From VRUE01 sp963712595 (lineage in GTDB: Bacteria > Actinomycetota > Thermoleophilia > Solirubrobacterales > 70-9), in the NCBI GenBank assembly GCA_963712595.1, contig CAVQIM010000001.1, forward strand, positions 992,001-1,056,000: DNA of 64,000 nucleotides, in the 5' to 3' direction. The translations under genes and the position numbers were made by a program. Under the pieces are notes generated by a model that worked only from the letters and a program-made list of their open reading frames with translations, searched no databases and was not told the origin of the DNA. Below, in pieces: positions 41,896 to 50,691 of this stretch (position 1 is its first letter; each line of letters begins with the position of its first letter).

Positions 41896-44168
41896 TAGGG
41901 CGTGTCGGGGATTCGGCGCAGCGGGGCGTTGGCGGGGGTGCAGGATGACGGGTCGAGCTTGCCTTGGAGCTGCCAGACGGTGACCGGGCCGTTGCGGAGG
42001 AGGAGCTTTGCGGCGGGATCGTTGCGCAGCCAGCCCGCCTCGGGGGAGGGGACCGGGTTGCTGGTGTGGATGAAGTTGAGGAACGGCGTGGTGACCAGGT
42101 AGTCGAGGTCCGCCACGTTGACGGCGGCGCGGAAGGCGGTGCAGGTCGGGATTGCGTTGAAGGCGCCGTGTGGGCCCTTTTCGCCCAGGTAGACGACGTG
42201 GTTGGAGAGGTCGGTGCCGTAGAAGCCGTACCCGAGGAAGCCGGCGGTGGTGCCGGCGAGGCCGATCCGGGCATCGCTCTTGTCGCGCACCCATTGGTAG
42301 GCGCTGTCGAGGCGCAGGCCGGGGATTTCCGAATCGGGCCCGAAGCGGTCGTGCAGGTAGTGGCGCTGCAGTGGATAGCCAAGCGCAGCGACGAGCAGAG
42401 CCAATGCTGCGAAGCCGCCGAGGACGATGCCGCGGCTCGCGCCGCGTGCGCGAGCCAGCAGCAGCCCGGCCGGCACCATCACAGCAAGCAGCGCCAACGC
42501 GAGGCCGAAGACCCGCGCCGGATCGCGCAGCGCCGCATCAGACCGATCGGTCACCACCAACACAAGCACCAACCCCGCCAACACCCCCCACTCCCACCGC
42601 CGACGGGCCTTAAAGCCGCCTATATGTCTCCTTCTAGGCCCGTCGACGCTGAGGGCCAGGGGGAGCAGGGTTAGGCCGAGGAGGAGGGGTGGGATCGCGT
42701 AGCGGATGTTGATGCCAAAGCCGACCGGGGCGCCCTCGGCACCGGCGGCGCTGAGGGGGGTGAAGAGGTATGCGAGGAGGCCGAGGAGGACCACGGCACC
42801 CATCCAGCGGATGACGCTGTCCCTGGCGCGAAACAGCGCCAGCAGGCCGCCGCCGATCGCCGCGGCGAGCACGAGCGGCCATAGCGCGCCGAAGGCCTGG
42901 TGCAGTCCAGGCTCGAAGTAATCGCGCCAGACGCCGGTGTCGGTGGCGTAGTGGACGATGCTGAAGTCGGGCCGCCCCTCCTGCAGCCGCTCCGGATGGG
43001 GCAGCGAGATCGGCCCCAGGCTCGTCGCCTGCGGCAGCGGGTTGCCGGCGACGATCAGGTTGCGCAGGTACCAGTAGCCGCCGCCGAGCAGGGCGGGGAC
43101 GAACCACCAGCCGGCTGCCGCCCAGCGCCGGCCGGCGGGGACGAGGAAGAGCACCGCCAAGGTCAGCCCGGCAGCCATCGCGACCGCGGTCGACTTCGTG
43201 CCGGCGGCGAGGCCGACGGCGAGACCAGCCGCAGCGAGCGGCCAGCCGACCGGCAGCGAGCCCCTCCCCTCCCCTCCGTCGCGGCTGCCGTCCTTGCGGG
43301 CCCAAGCGTTGACGAGGATCGCCGCAGCGGCAAGCAGGAGTGCAGCGGCGACGAGGTCGTTCTTCGCCGCTCCCGGCTCGCGCACGACCAGCGTGTGGCA
43401 CTCGAGCACGATCGCGGCAGCAACCACGGTCAGGTGCCCCCGGCCATAAGGCCTGCCGATGCACCAAGCCGCGAGGAAGGCAAGCCCAAGGAACGCGAAG
43501 TTGACGAACAACGACAGCGTGTCGCGGTGCGCCAGCAGGATCCCAACCGCGTGTACGAGCTCCGAGTTCTGCGGATAGAACCAGTTCGTGAAAACGGTCT
43601 CGGTGTAGTGCAGTGCCGTTACGGAGTGGCTCTGCACCATGTCCGCCGCAAACGGCATGTGGTACCAGAGCGAATCGAAGTTGAAGATCCCTCGGTCGAG
43701 AGCGTCTTTGGCGGTCAGGCCCCAGTGGGCGAAGACGAGGGCGACTACAGCCCATGTGACGAGCAGGGCCAATGCGCTTGGGCCGGCGGGTCCTGTCACC
43801 GATTTGGTGCCACCACCCGCTGCGGGGGCGGCTGGCGCCGCCTCCTCGGGGTGGTCCCCCAAATCCACGCCACCCCCCGACAGAGACGAATTGGCTGGCG
43901 GCGAGGGACGAACTCCCCAGGCAACCACCGAGGAGAGAACCAGCGAGGCGGCGACCAGGGCCCAGTCGTAGAAGAGCTGAAGCGTGCCGAGGAGCTCTCC
44001 CAGCCAGATGAGCAGCGCCAGAGCGGTGACGCTCTCTACGAGACGGGCTGGTGCGCCAGTCCACGTGGGAAGGAGCTTCTGGCGGAGGCGCAGGGAGCTG
44101 AAGCCAAGCGAGATGCCTACCGCGGCCAGGGCCAGGACGCTGAGGATGTAAGAACCGGCGCTAACCAC
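41895..44168 (-). CDS. large polytopic membrane protein, GT-C glycosyltransferase-like
   Basis: 757 residues with about 13-14 membrane helices. An early extracytoplasmic loop has FNFDSLWYHMPFAADMVQ and HYTETVFTNWFYPQNSELVH, positions where GT-C enzymes (PMT/ArnT type) keep acidic residues; a C-terminal soluble domain (about 620-757) contains LDSAYQWVRDKSDARIGLAG. Such enzymes move sugars from polyprenyl phosphates. The specific donor and acceptor are unknown. GTG start 21 bases after the stop of the DivIC-like gene. Confidence 0.75.
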   Translation of the reverse strand: MVSAGSYILSVLALAAVGISLGFSSLRLRQKLLPTWTGAPARLVESVTALALLIWLGELLGTLQLFYDWALVAASLVLSSVVAWGVRPSPPANSSLSGGGVDLGDHPEEAAPAAPAAGGGTKSVTGPAGPSALALLVTWAVVALVFAHWGLTAKDALDRGIFNFDSLWYHMPFAADMVQSHSVTALHYTETVFTNWFYPQNSELVHAVGILLAHRDTLSLFVNFAFLGLAFLAAWCIGRPYGRGHLTVVAAAIVLECHTLVVREPGAAKNDLVAAALLLAAAAILVNAWARKDGSRDGGEGRGSLPVGWPLAAAGLAVGLAAGTKSTAVAMAAGLTLAVLFLVPAGRRWAAAGWWFVPALLGGGYWYLRNLIVAGNPLPQATSLGPISLPHPERLQEGRPDFSIVHYATDTGVWRDYFEPGLHQAFGALWPLVLAAAIGGGLLALFRARDSVIRWMGAVVLLGLLAYLFTPLSAAGAEGAPVGFGINIRYAIPPLLLGLTLLPLALSVDGPRRRHIGGFKARRRWEWGVLAGLVLVLVVTDRSDAALRDPARVFGLALALLAVMVPAGLLLARARGASRGIVLGGFAALALLVAALGYPLQRHYLHDRFGPDSEIPGLRLDSAYQWVRDKSDARIGLAGTTAGFLGYGFYGTDLSNHVVYLGEKGPHGAFNAIPTCTAFRAAVNVADLDYLVTTPFLNFIHTSNPVPSPEAGWLRNDPAAKLLLRNGPVTVWQLQGKLDPSSCTPANAPLRRIPDTP

Positions 44169-44189
44169 CGGGGGCTCCGAGATCGGGCG

Positions 44190-44558
44190 CTAGTCGAGGC
44201 CGCGGACGACCAGCGGGGTCTCGCCGGGGGCGACCATTCCCTGGGAGCGGGCCCTGGCGTCGAGGACGATCGGGTCGTCGGCGTGCTGGATGCGCCAGTG
44301 CAGGCGGGTGTTTTCGTCCTGAACCTCGTGCAGCTTGGCTTTGGCGGCGGTCGTCGCCGTGTAGGTCTTGACCACGTTGATCACGGGGTTGAGGTAGGAG
44401 TAGAGGACCGCAGCCAGCACCAGGGTCAGGGCGATCCGGCCAACGCGATCCCAGTGGATGCGGCTTGCTCCGGTTCGGGGTCCGGGGCGGCGACGGGCCG
44501 CCGGGCGGCGTTTTGGCGCACCGGCACGTCGTTTGCGGGCCTGGGCGCTTGCAGCCAT
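44190..44558 (-). CDS. septum formation initiator family protein (FtsB/DivIC-like)
   Basis: 122 residues: a basic N-terminal tail (RKRRAGAPKRRPAARRR), one membrane helix (IALTLVLAAVLYSYLNPV), a short coiled coil (TAAKAKLHEVQDENTRLHWRI), and the C-terminal RSQGMVAPGETPLVV typical of DivIC. It belongs to the FtsQ-FtsL-DivIC divisome complex. Located directly after enolase, as in many actinobacteria. Confidence 0.85.
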   Translation of the reverse strand: MAASAQARKRRAGAPKRRPAARRRPGPRTGASRIHWDRVGRIALTLVLAAVLYSYLNPVINVVKTYTATTAAKAKLHEVQDENTRLHWRIQHADDPIVLDARARSQGMVAPGETPLVVRGLD

Positions 44559-44594
44559 GCCCGGACCTACGCGGCCGAGCCCCGCATTCCTTCA

Positions 44595-45890
44595 CTAACC
44601 GGACCGTTGGTGGAACGCCTGCAGACCGGGGAATTCGGCCTTGCCGGCGAGCTCTTCCTCGATCCGCAGCAGGCGGTTGTACTTGGCGACGCGGTCCGAG
44701 CGCGAGGGGGCGCCGGTCTTGATCTGGCCTGCGCCGGTGGCAACTGCCAGATCGGCGATCGTCGTGTCCTCGGTCTCGCCGGAGCGGTGCGAGATCACCG
44801 CCGTGTACCCCGCCTCGGAGGCGATCCGGATCGCCTCCAGCGTCTCGCTCAGGGTGCCGATCTGGTTGACCTTGACCAGGATCGAGTTGCCGACTCCGGC
44901 ATCGATCCCCCGCTGCAGCCGCTCGGGATTGGTGACGAAGAGGTCGTCGCCGACCAGCTGGACACGGTCGCCCAGGCGCTCGGTGAGGAGCTTCCAGCCG
45001 TCCCAGTCCTCCTCGTCCATGCCGTCCTCGATCGAGAGGATCGGGTAGCGGCCGCAGGCGTCCTCCCAGTAGGCGGCCATCTGCTCGGGCGAGAGCGAGC
45101 GGCCCTCGTGCTCGAGCACGTAGGCGCCGTTCTCGAATACCTCGCTGGTGGCGGGGTCGAGGGCGATGAAAACATCGGCGCCAGGCTCGTAGCCAGCCGC
45201 CTCGACGCCCGCGAGGACGGCCTGCAGGGCCGCCTCGTTGGACTCCAGGTTGGGGGCGAAGCCGCCCTCGTCGCCAACCGCGGTCGAGTGCCCGCTCGAC
45301 GCCAGGCTCTTCTTCAGGGCGTGGAAGACCTCCGTGCCCACCCTCAAGCACTCCGAGAAGCTCCCGGCCCCCGCCGGCACCACCATGAACTCCTGGAAGT
45401 CGACCGAGTTGTCGGCGTGGGCGCCGCCGTTGAGCACGTTCATCATCGGCACCGGCAATACGGACGGATCGGCGCCGCCGTAAAGCGCCGCAAGGTAGCG
45501 ATAGAGCGGTTCGCCGCTGACCATCGCGGCCGCCTTCGCGGCGGCCAGGGAGACGCCGAGGATCGCGTTGGCACCTAGCCTCCCCTTGTTGGCCGTGCCG
45601 TCGAGCTCGATCATCGCCCGATCCAGCCCCGCCTGGTCGGCGGCGTCGACGCCCTTCAGTGCAACCGCGATCTCGCCGTTGACGTTGGCGACGGCGGCCG
45701 AGACCCCCTTCCCGGCCCAGGCGTCGCCGCCGTCGCGCAGCTCGACCGCCTCGAACTCGCCGGTCGAGGCGCCTGACGGAACGGCAGCGAGGCCGCGCGC
45801 GCCGGAGTCGAGCGCGACTTCGACCTCAACCGTCGGATTGCCGCGCGAATCGAGGATCTGGCGCGCGTGGATGGAGGCGATCCCACTCAT
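44595..45890 (-). CDS. eno: enolase
   Basis: 431 residues, full length. Glycolytic 2-phosphoglycerate dehydratase. Visible: IHARQILDSRGNPTVEVEV, GASTGEFEAVELRDGG, the metal ligand region FIALDPATSE, LSIEDGMDEEDWDGW, GDDLFVTNPERL, VKVNQIGTLSETLEA and ISHRSGETEDTTIADLAVA. All catalytic segments are intact. Between the parvulin and DivIC genes in the conserved order. Confidence 0.97.
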   Translation of the reverse strand: MSGIASIHARQILDSRGNPTVEVEVALDSGARGLAAVPSGASTGEFEAVELRDGGDAWAGKGVSAAVANVNGEIAVALKGVDAADQAGLDRAMIELDGTANKGRLGANAILGVSLAAAKAAAMVSGEPLYRYLAALYGGADPSVLPVPMMNVLNGGAHADNSVDFQEFMVVPAGAGSFSECLRVGTEVFHALKKSLASSGHSTAVGDEGGFAPNLESNEAALQAVLAGVEAAGYEPGADVFIALDPATSEVFENGAYVLEHEGRSLSPEQMAAYWEDACGRYPILSIEDGMDEEDWDGWKLLTERLGDRVQLVGDDLFVTNPERLQRGIDAGVGNSILVKVNQIGTLSETLEAIRIASEAGYTAVISHRSGETEDTTIADLAVATGAGQIKTGAPSRSDRVAKYNRLLRIEEELAGKAEFPGLQAFHQRSG

Positions 45891-45921
45891 GGGGCGCCGC
45901 AGTCTATTTGCTTCAACGGCG

Positions 45922-47238
45922 CTATTCGCCGGGGACGCCCGGTGGGACCCCGGTCGGCGCCGCCCCTTCGGGCAGGGCCGGTTCGAGCACCGACGGGCGC
46001 GGGCGCTGGGCCAGTTTCTGGCCTTCCGGCGTCAGCGGATTAACCGTGCCGGGCTGCGCCGGCTTGACCTGGGAGACGGGCGCGGGGCAGGCTTCCGGGA
46101 GGCCGCCTTTCGGGTCTGCTTCGTAGCAGGCGGGATTGGCTTCCGCCGGACGACCGCTGCTCTCGTAGTTGGCGCAGCGTTCGATCGTGAAGTCCGACGC
46201 GCAGAAGGTCCGCGACCGCCAGGTGCTGCCGTAGCTGCTGATGAAGCGGGCGAATTCTTTCTGTTTCGCTTGTTCGGCTAGCTGGGTGCTGATCTGCGAT
46301 TTGGCTTCCTCGAGCGACTGGACTTTCTCGGGGGTGACCTTCATCACCTCGAAGACGACATAGCCCTGAGCTTCCTTGACCGGCCCTTCGACCTCGCCCT
46401 GCGGGGCAGCGAAGACGGCGGCGCCGAGCGGTCCGGGAATCTGGCCTTCGGCCACGCCCGCCTGCAGTCCGCCGCTGTTCTTGGTCGCGGCGTCGGTCGA
46501 GTATTTTTTGGCGACTTCGCCCCAGCTCTGGGTCGAGTCGTCTTTTTCGAGTTGGGCCTTCGCCGCTTCGACCTTCGCCTTGTCTTTGTTTTTGACGGCG
46601 CGGATGTCGCGCGCTTCGGGGGTCGTGAACTGCGAGGATTTGGCTGCTTCGTAGAAGTCTTCGATTTCGCTGCTGCTCGGGACCTGGCCCGATTCGGTGA
46701 CGGCTTCCTGGATCTTTTTGCTGAGGATCTGGATCGTCACGCGCTGGTCGACGTCGGCCTGGGTGAAGTGAGCTTCCTCGAGGAATTCCTTGTACTGCTT
46801 CTCCGTTTTGAAAGCTTGTTTCTTTAGTTTCACCAGTTCCGTCGCGACTTCTTTCGGCGTCACCGAGAAGCCCATTTCCGCCGCCTGGCCCTGGATCCAG
46901 ATCGCGTCGAAGATTTCGCCGAGGGCCGTTTTCTGCAGTTCCTCGTATTTTTTGTCGCCGGGTTTGGGGACCGGTTTGACCTGGGCGGAGGCAGCGGCCT
47001 GGACGAGGGCGTGCTGGAACTGCTCTTCGCTGACCGTGCCGAGGCCCTCGGGGGCGTCTTCGACTACGGCCACGGCACCCGACGGCACGCTCGGGTTGCC
47101 GATTCCCTCGGCGATCGCGAAGATCGCGAAGAGGAGAATGAAGAGCGCCGCGAAGGCGAGCAGCGTAAGTCGCTGCAGCCCGGCCGATCTCCTCCCTTGC
47201 CGCTGATTCGAAGCCACGGAGCGGGGAGCATAAATCAA
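45922..47238 (-). CDS. membrane-anchored parvulin-type peptidyl-prolyl isomerase (SurA/PrsA-like)
   Basis: 438 residues. N-terminal anchor at about 22-45 (LTLLAFAALFILLFAIFAIA), a SurA N-terminal helical domain (GEIFDAIWIQGQAAEMGFSV and onward), then a parvulin domain with RDIRAVKNKDKAKVEAAK, AKKYSTDAATKNSGGLQAGV and GYVVFEVMKV. The C-terminal 100 residues are Pro-rich with four Cys. It folds secreted proteins. TTG 47238 and GTG 47217 are both possible starts. Third-position T is more frequent than in its neighbours. Confidence 0.85.
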   Translation of the reverse strand: MIYAPRSVASNQRQGRRSAGLQRLTLLAFAALFILLFAIFAIAEGIGNPSVPSGAVAVVEDAPEGLGTVSEEQFQHALVQAAASAQVKPVPKPGDKKYEELQKTALGEIFDAIWIQGQAAEMGFSVTPKEVATELVKLKKQAFKTEKQYKEFLEEAHFTQADVDQRVTIQILSKKIQEAVTESGQVPSSSEIEDFYEAAKSSQFTTPEARDIRAVKNKDKAKVEAAKAQLEKDDSTQSWGEVAKKYSTDAATKNSGGLQAGVAEGQIPGPLGAAVFAAPQGEVEGPVKEAQGYVVFEVMKVTPEKVQSLEEAKSQISTQLAEQAKQKEFARFISSYGSTWRSRTFCASDFTIERCANYESSGRPAEANPACYEADPKGGLPEACPAPVSQVKPAQPGTVNPLTPEGQKLAQRPRPSVLEPALPEGAAPTGVPPGVPGE

Positions 47239-47275
47239 ATGCTCCCGACGGGTGCCGCTCCCGGTTGGCTAGGCC

Positions 47276-50200
47276 CTATGTCGCGACGGCCGTACCGGCC
47301 TGCCTCGCGTCCCTGATCGCCTCCGCCATCGCCAGCACCGCCGCAAGCCGCGCTTCGGGCTCGTCGGCGACGCGAACGCTCGCCGTCCGCTCCCGCCACT
47401 CGTAGAGGACGCCATCGAGCTTCTCCCCCAGGGCTCCCGCCGCTTCGGAATCGAGCTCGACGCCGGTGACGCTGAGCCGACCGCCGCGGAACTCGACGCT
47501 GCGCGCCCCGGCCAGGCCCAGCTCGATCCGCGCTCGCTGCAGCGCCAGCAGGTTCTCGGCCTCGGGCGGGGGCGGGCCGAAGCGATCCTCGAGCTCGTCG
47601 CGGATCGCCCGCAGCTCGCCCGGCTCGCGGGCGGCGGCGATGCGGCGGTGGACGTCGATCTTCGCCGCCTCGAAGGGGATGAAGGCGGCGGAGAGGTAGG
47701 CGTCGACGGGGACGTCGAGGCGGACGGGCTCCGGCGCCTCCTCCCCCTCCTCGCCTGCGCCCGCCTCGCGTGCCATGCCCACCGCCTCGTCGATCATCTG
47801 GCAGTAGAGCTCGAAGCCAACCGCGGCGACGTGTCCGGACTGCTCCTCGCCGAGCAGGTCGCCGGCGCCGCGGATGTCGAGGTCGCGCATCGCGATCTTG
47901 AAGCCCGAGCCGAGCTCGGTGTGGTCCGCGAGGGTCGAGAGGCGCGCCGCCGCCTCCTCGGTAAGGGCCTCGGCCGAGGGGTAGAGCAGGTAGGCAAAGG
48001 CGCGCTCGCGAGAGCGCCCGACGCGGCCGCGGATCTGGTAGGCCTGGGCCAGCCCGAGCTGGTCGGCACGCTCGACGATCAGCGTGTTCGCGGTGGGGAT
48101 GTCGAGGCCCGACTCGATGATCGTCGTCGTCACCAGGCAGTCGGCGTCGCCGCGCAGGAAGCCGAGCATCGTCTCCTCGAGCTTGGTCTCGTCCATCTGG
48201 CCGTGCGCTTCGGCGAAGCGCGCTTGGGGGACGAGCCCGCGCAGGCGCTCGACCGTCTCCGGCAGCGAGTCGATCCGGTTGTGGAGGAAGAAGGCCTGGC
48301 CGCCGCGCTCCAGCTCGCGGTGGATCGACTTTGACACCAGGTCCTCGTCGTAGGGCCCGACGTAGGTGCGGACGGGGCGGCGGCCCTCGGGCGGGGTCTC
48401 GATCGTCGAGATGTCGCGCAGCCCGGCCAGGCTCATCTGCAGGGTGCGCGGGATCGGCGTCGCCGAGAGCGCCAGCACGTCGACCTTCAGCTTCAGTTGG
48501 CGCAGCAGCTCCTTCTGCTTGACGCCGAAGCGCTGCTCCTCGTCGACGATGACGAGGCCGAGGTCCTTGGCGCGCACGTCGCGAGAGAGCAGGCGGTGGG
48601 TGCCGATCAGGACGTCGACCTTGCCCGCCTCGAAACCGGCCAGAACCTGTTTCACCTCCGCCGGCTTGCGCAGGCGGGAGACGCCCTCGACGACGAAGGG
48701 CAGGTCGGCGAGGCGCTCGCGGAAGGTGCCGAGGTGCTGCTGGGCGAGGACCGTGGTCGGCACCAGGATCATCACCTGCTTGCCGTCGGAGGCGGCCTTG
48801 ACCGCGGCCCGCAGCGCCACCTCGGTCTTGCCGAAGCCGACGTCGCCGCAGACGAGGCGGTCCATCGGCTGCTCGGCCTCCATGTCGCCCTTGACCGCCT
48901 CGATCGCTTCCACCTGGTCGGCGGTCTCGCGGTAGGGGAAGGCCGCCTCCATCGTCATCTGCCACTCGCCGTCGGCGCCGAAGGCGTGCCCCTTGCGCGT
49001 CCGCCGCTCGGCGTAGAGGTTGAGCAGCTCGCCGGCGAGGGCGCCAGCCGCCTTGCGCGCCCGCGCCTTCATGTTCTGCCAGCGCTTGCCGCCGAGGGCG
49101 GAGAGGGTCGGTTCGCCCCCGGCGCCGACGTAGCGGCTCAGCTTGGCGAGCTGGTCGGTGGGGACGTAGACGCGGTCCTCGCCCTTGTATTCGAGGTAGA
49201 GGTAGTCGCGGGTGACGCCGCCGACCTCGCGCGTCTCGAAGCCGGCGAAGCGGGCGACGCCATGGTCCTCGTGGACGACGTAGTCGCCGACCCTCAGGTC
49301 GCTGAAGGCGAGGCGGCCGCGGGCGGCGCCCGGTACGCGCTCTTCGGCCCGGCGACGCCGGTGGACGAGGCGCCGGAACGGGTAGACCGCAAGGCGCAGC
49401 TCGGGGCTGACGAAGCCCTCGCGCAGGCGCGCCTCGGCAAAGGTGAGGCCCGGTTTGGGCGAGAGGCGGCCGCCGTCGAGCAACGCCGCGTCGAGGCGGT
49501 CGAGGCCGTAGCGCGCCCGCTCCGCCTCGCCGCGATCGTCGAAGGCGACGACCGTGCGATAGCCGGAACGGACCTGCTTCTCCAGCTCCGCCTCGGCCTC
49601 TTTGACGCTGCGCGCCGGGGACTCGGCGCGAGCCGCGCGGAAGGCCTCCTCGTCGTCGCTGCCGGCGGCGACGAAGCAGAGGACGGCGCGCTCGGCGAGT
49701 GGAACCGCCACGTCCACGTACAGCTTCTGGGCGTCATCGGAGTGCATCGCGGTGGTCGCGTCCTCCCAGTGGTCGCGCAGCGCCGGCTCGATCTCATCCC
49801 TGGCGGCGAGGATCACCGCCGCCGAGTCGGGGACGAGCGCCAGCGGCGGGCCGAAGCGCTCCAGCGGCAGCACCTCGGCCAGGCTCGGCGCCTCCCTGCC
49901 CTCCTCGGCAGCCTCCATCGCCGCCAGCTCGGCCAGTTCGCGGTGCTCGGCGTCGAGCTCGGCCGCGGGCGCCAGCTCGACCCGCTCGGCCTCTCCCAGC
50001 GAGCGCTGGGTGAAGGTCGAGAACCAGCGCATCGACTCGACCTCGTCGCCGAAGAGCTCGATCCTCACGGCGCGCTCCTCGGTAGCGCCGAAGGCATCGA
50101 GGATTCCGCCGCGGACGGCGAACTGGCCGCGCTCGGTTACCTGCTCGACCCGTTCGTAGCCGGCGGCGGCGAGGTCGCGGGCGACGCCCGCCGGATCGAT

Positions 50201-50662
50201 CTCCTCGCCAGCGGAGATCGCGAACCCGGCCGGGCGCAGGGCGGCGTCCGGAACCGCCTCGGCGAGGGCGGTAGCGCTGGCGACGACGACCGCGTCGGGC
50301 TCGTTCGCGAGCGCCTCGAGCGCATCGATCCGGAGGCCGATCAGGTGGGGCGGCGGCGTTACGTGAGAGGCGAAGCCCGTCCCCCGCGACGGGTAGAGGC
50401 GAACCCGGCGAGGCGCCAGGTAGGCGCGCAGGTCGGCGGCCAGGTCGCGGGCCGACCGATCGTCGGCGCTGACGAGCAGCGCGGGCTGGTCGGCGAGGCC
50501 GCGGTCGTCCTCGAGCAGGGAGGCCAGGAGCAGCGGCCGCATCATCGCCGAGGCGGGCACCTCGACCGTCTCGCCGCCGGCCGCCCCAGCACGCGCGCGG
50601 CCGACGAGCGCGTGCACGCGCTCGTTCTCGGCGGCTATCTCAATCAGGGGACGCAGGCTCAT
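47276..50662 (-). CDS. mfd: transcription-repair coupling factor
   Basis: 1128 residues, full-length Mfd. N-terminal UvrB-homology module (RPLLLASLLEDDRGLADQPALL, GGILDAFGATEERAVRIELFG), RNA polymerase-interacting domain (DYVVHEDHGVARFAG, YLYLEYKGEDRVYVPTDQL), translocase domains with Walker A CGDVGFGKTEVALRAA, DEEQRFGVKQKE, ALSATPIPRTLQMSL, VVTTTIIESGLDIPTANT-type motif, QIRGRVGRS, and the C-terminal TRCF domain. It removes stalled polymerase and recruits UvrA. Start ATG 50662. Confidence 0.96.
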   Translation of the reverse strand: MSLRPLIEIAAENERVHALVGRARAGAAGGETVEVPASAMMRPLLLASLLEDDRGLADQPALLVSADDRSARDLAADLRAYLAPRRVRLYPSRGTGFASHVTPPPHLIGLRIDALEALANEPDAVVVASATALAEAVPDAALRPAGFAISAGEEIDPAGVARDLAAAGYERVEQVTERGQFAVRGGILDAFGATEERAVRIELFGDEVESMRWFSTFTQRSLGEAERVELAPAAELDAEHRELAELAAMEAAEEGREAPSLAEVLPLERFGPPLALVPDSAAVILAARDEIEPALRDHWEDATTAMHSDDAQKLYVDVAVPLAERAVLCFVAAGSDDEEAFRAARAESPARSVKEAEAELEKQVRSGYRTVVAFDDRGEAERARYGLDRLDAALLDGGRLSPKPGLTFAEARLREGFVSPELRLAVYPFRRLVHRRRRAEERVPGAARGRLAFSDLRVGDYVVHEDHGVARFAGFETREVGGVTRDYLYLEYKGEDRVYVPTDQLAKLSRYVGAGGEPTLSALGGKRWQNMKARARKAAGALAGELLNLYAERRTRKGHAFGADGEWQMTMEAAFPYRETADQVEAIEAVKGDMEAEQPMDRLVCGDVGFGKTEVALRAAVKAASDGKQVMILVPTTVLAQQHLGTFRERLADLPFVVEGVSRLRKPAEVKQVLAGFEAGKVDVLIGTHRLLSRDVRAKDLGLVIVDEEQRFGVKQKELLRQLKLKVDVLALSATPIPRTLQMSLAGLRDISTIETPPEGRRPVRTYVGPYDEDLVSKSIHRELERGGQAFFLHNRIDSLPETVERLRGLVPQARFAEAHGQMDETKLEETMLGFLRGDADCLVTTTIIESGLDIPTANTLIVERADQLGLAQAYQIRGRVGRSRERAFAYLLYPSAEALTEEAAARLSTLADHTELGSGFKIAMRDLDIRGAGDLLGEEQSGHVAAVGFELYCQMIDEAVGMAREAGAGEEGEEAPEPVRLDVPVDAYLSAAFIPFEAAKIDVHRRIAAAREPGELRAIRDELEDRFGPPPPEAENLLALQRARIELGLAGARSVEFRGGRLSVTGVELDSEAAGALGEKLDGVLYEWRERTASVRVADEPEARLAAVLAMAEAIRDARQAGTAVAT

Positions 50663-50691
50663 CGGGCGGCAGAACCTAGTATCAACATGCA

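Noticed and set aside
42634..44064. A 476-codon minus-strand frame inside the GT-C-like membrane protein
   Set aside because: Out-of-frame shadow; no hydrophobic pattern or motif, while the main frame has regular membrane helices.
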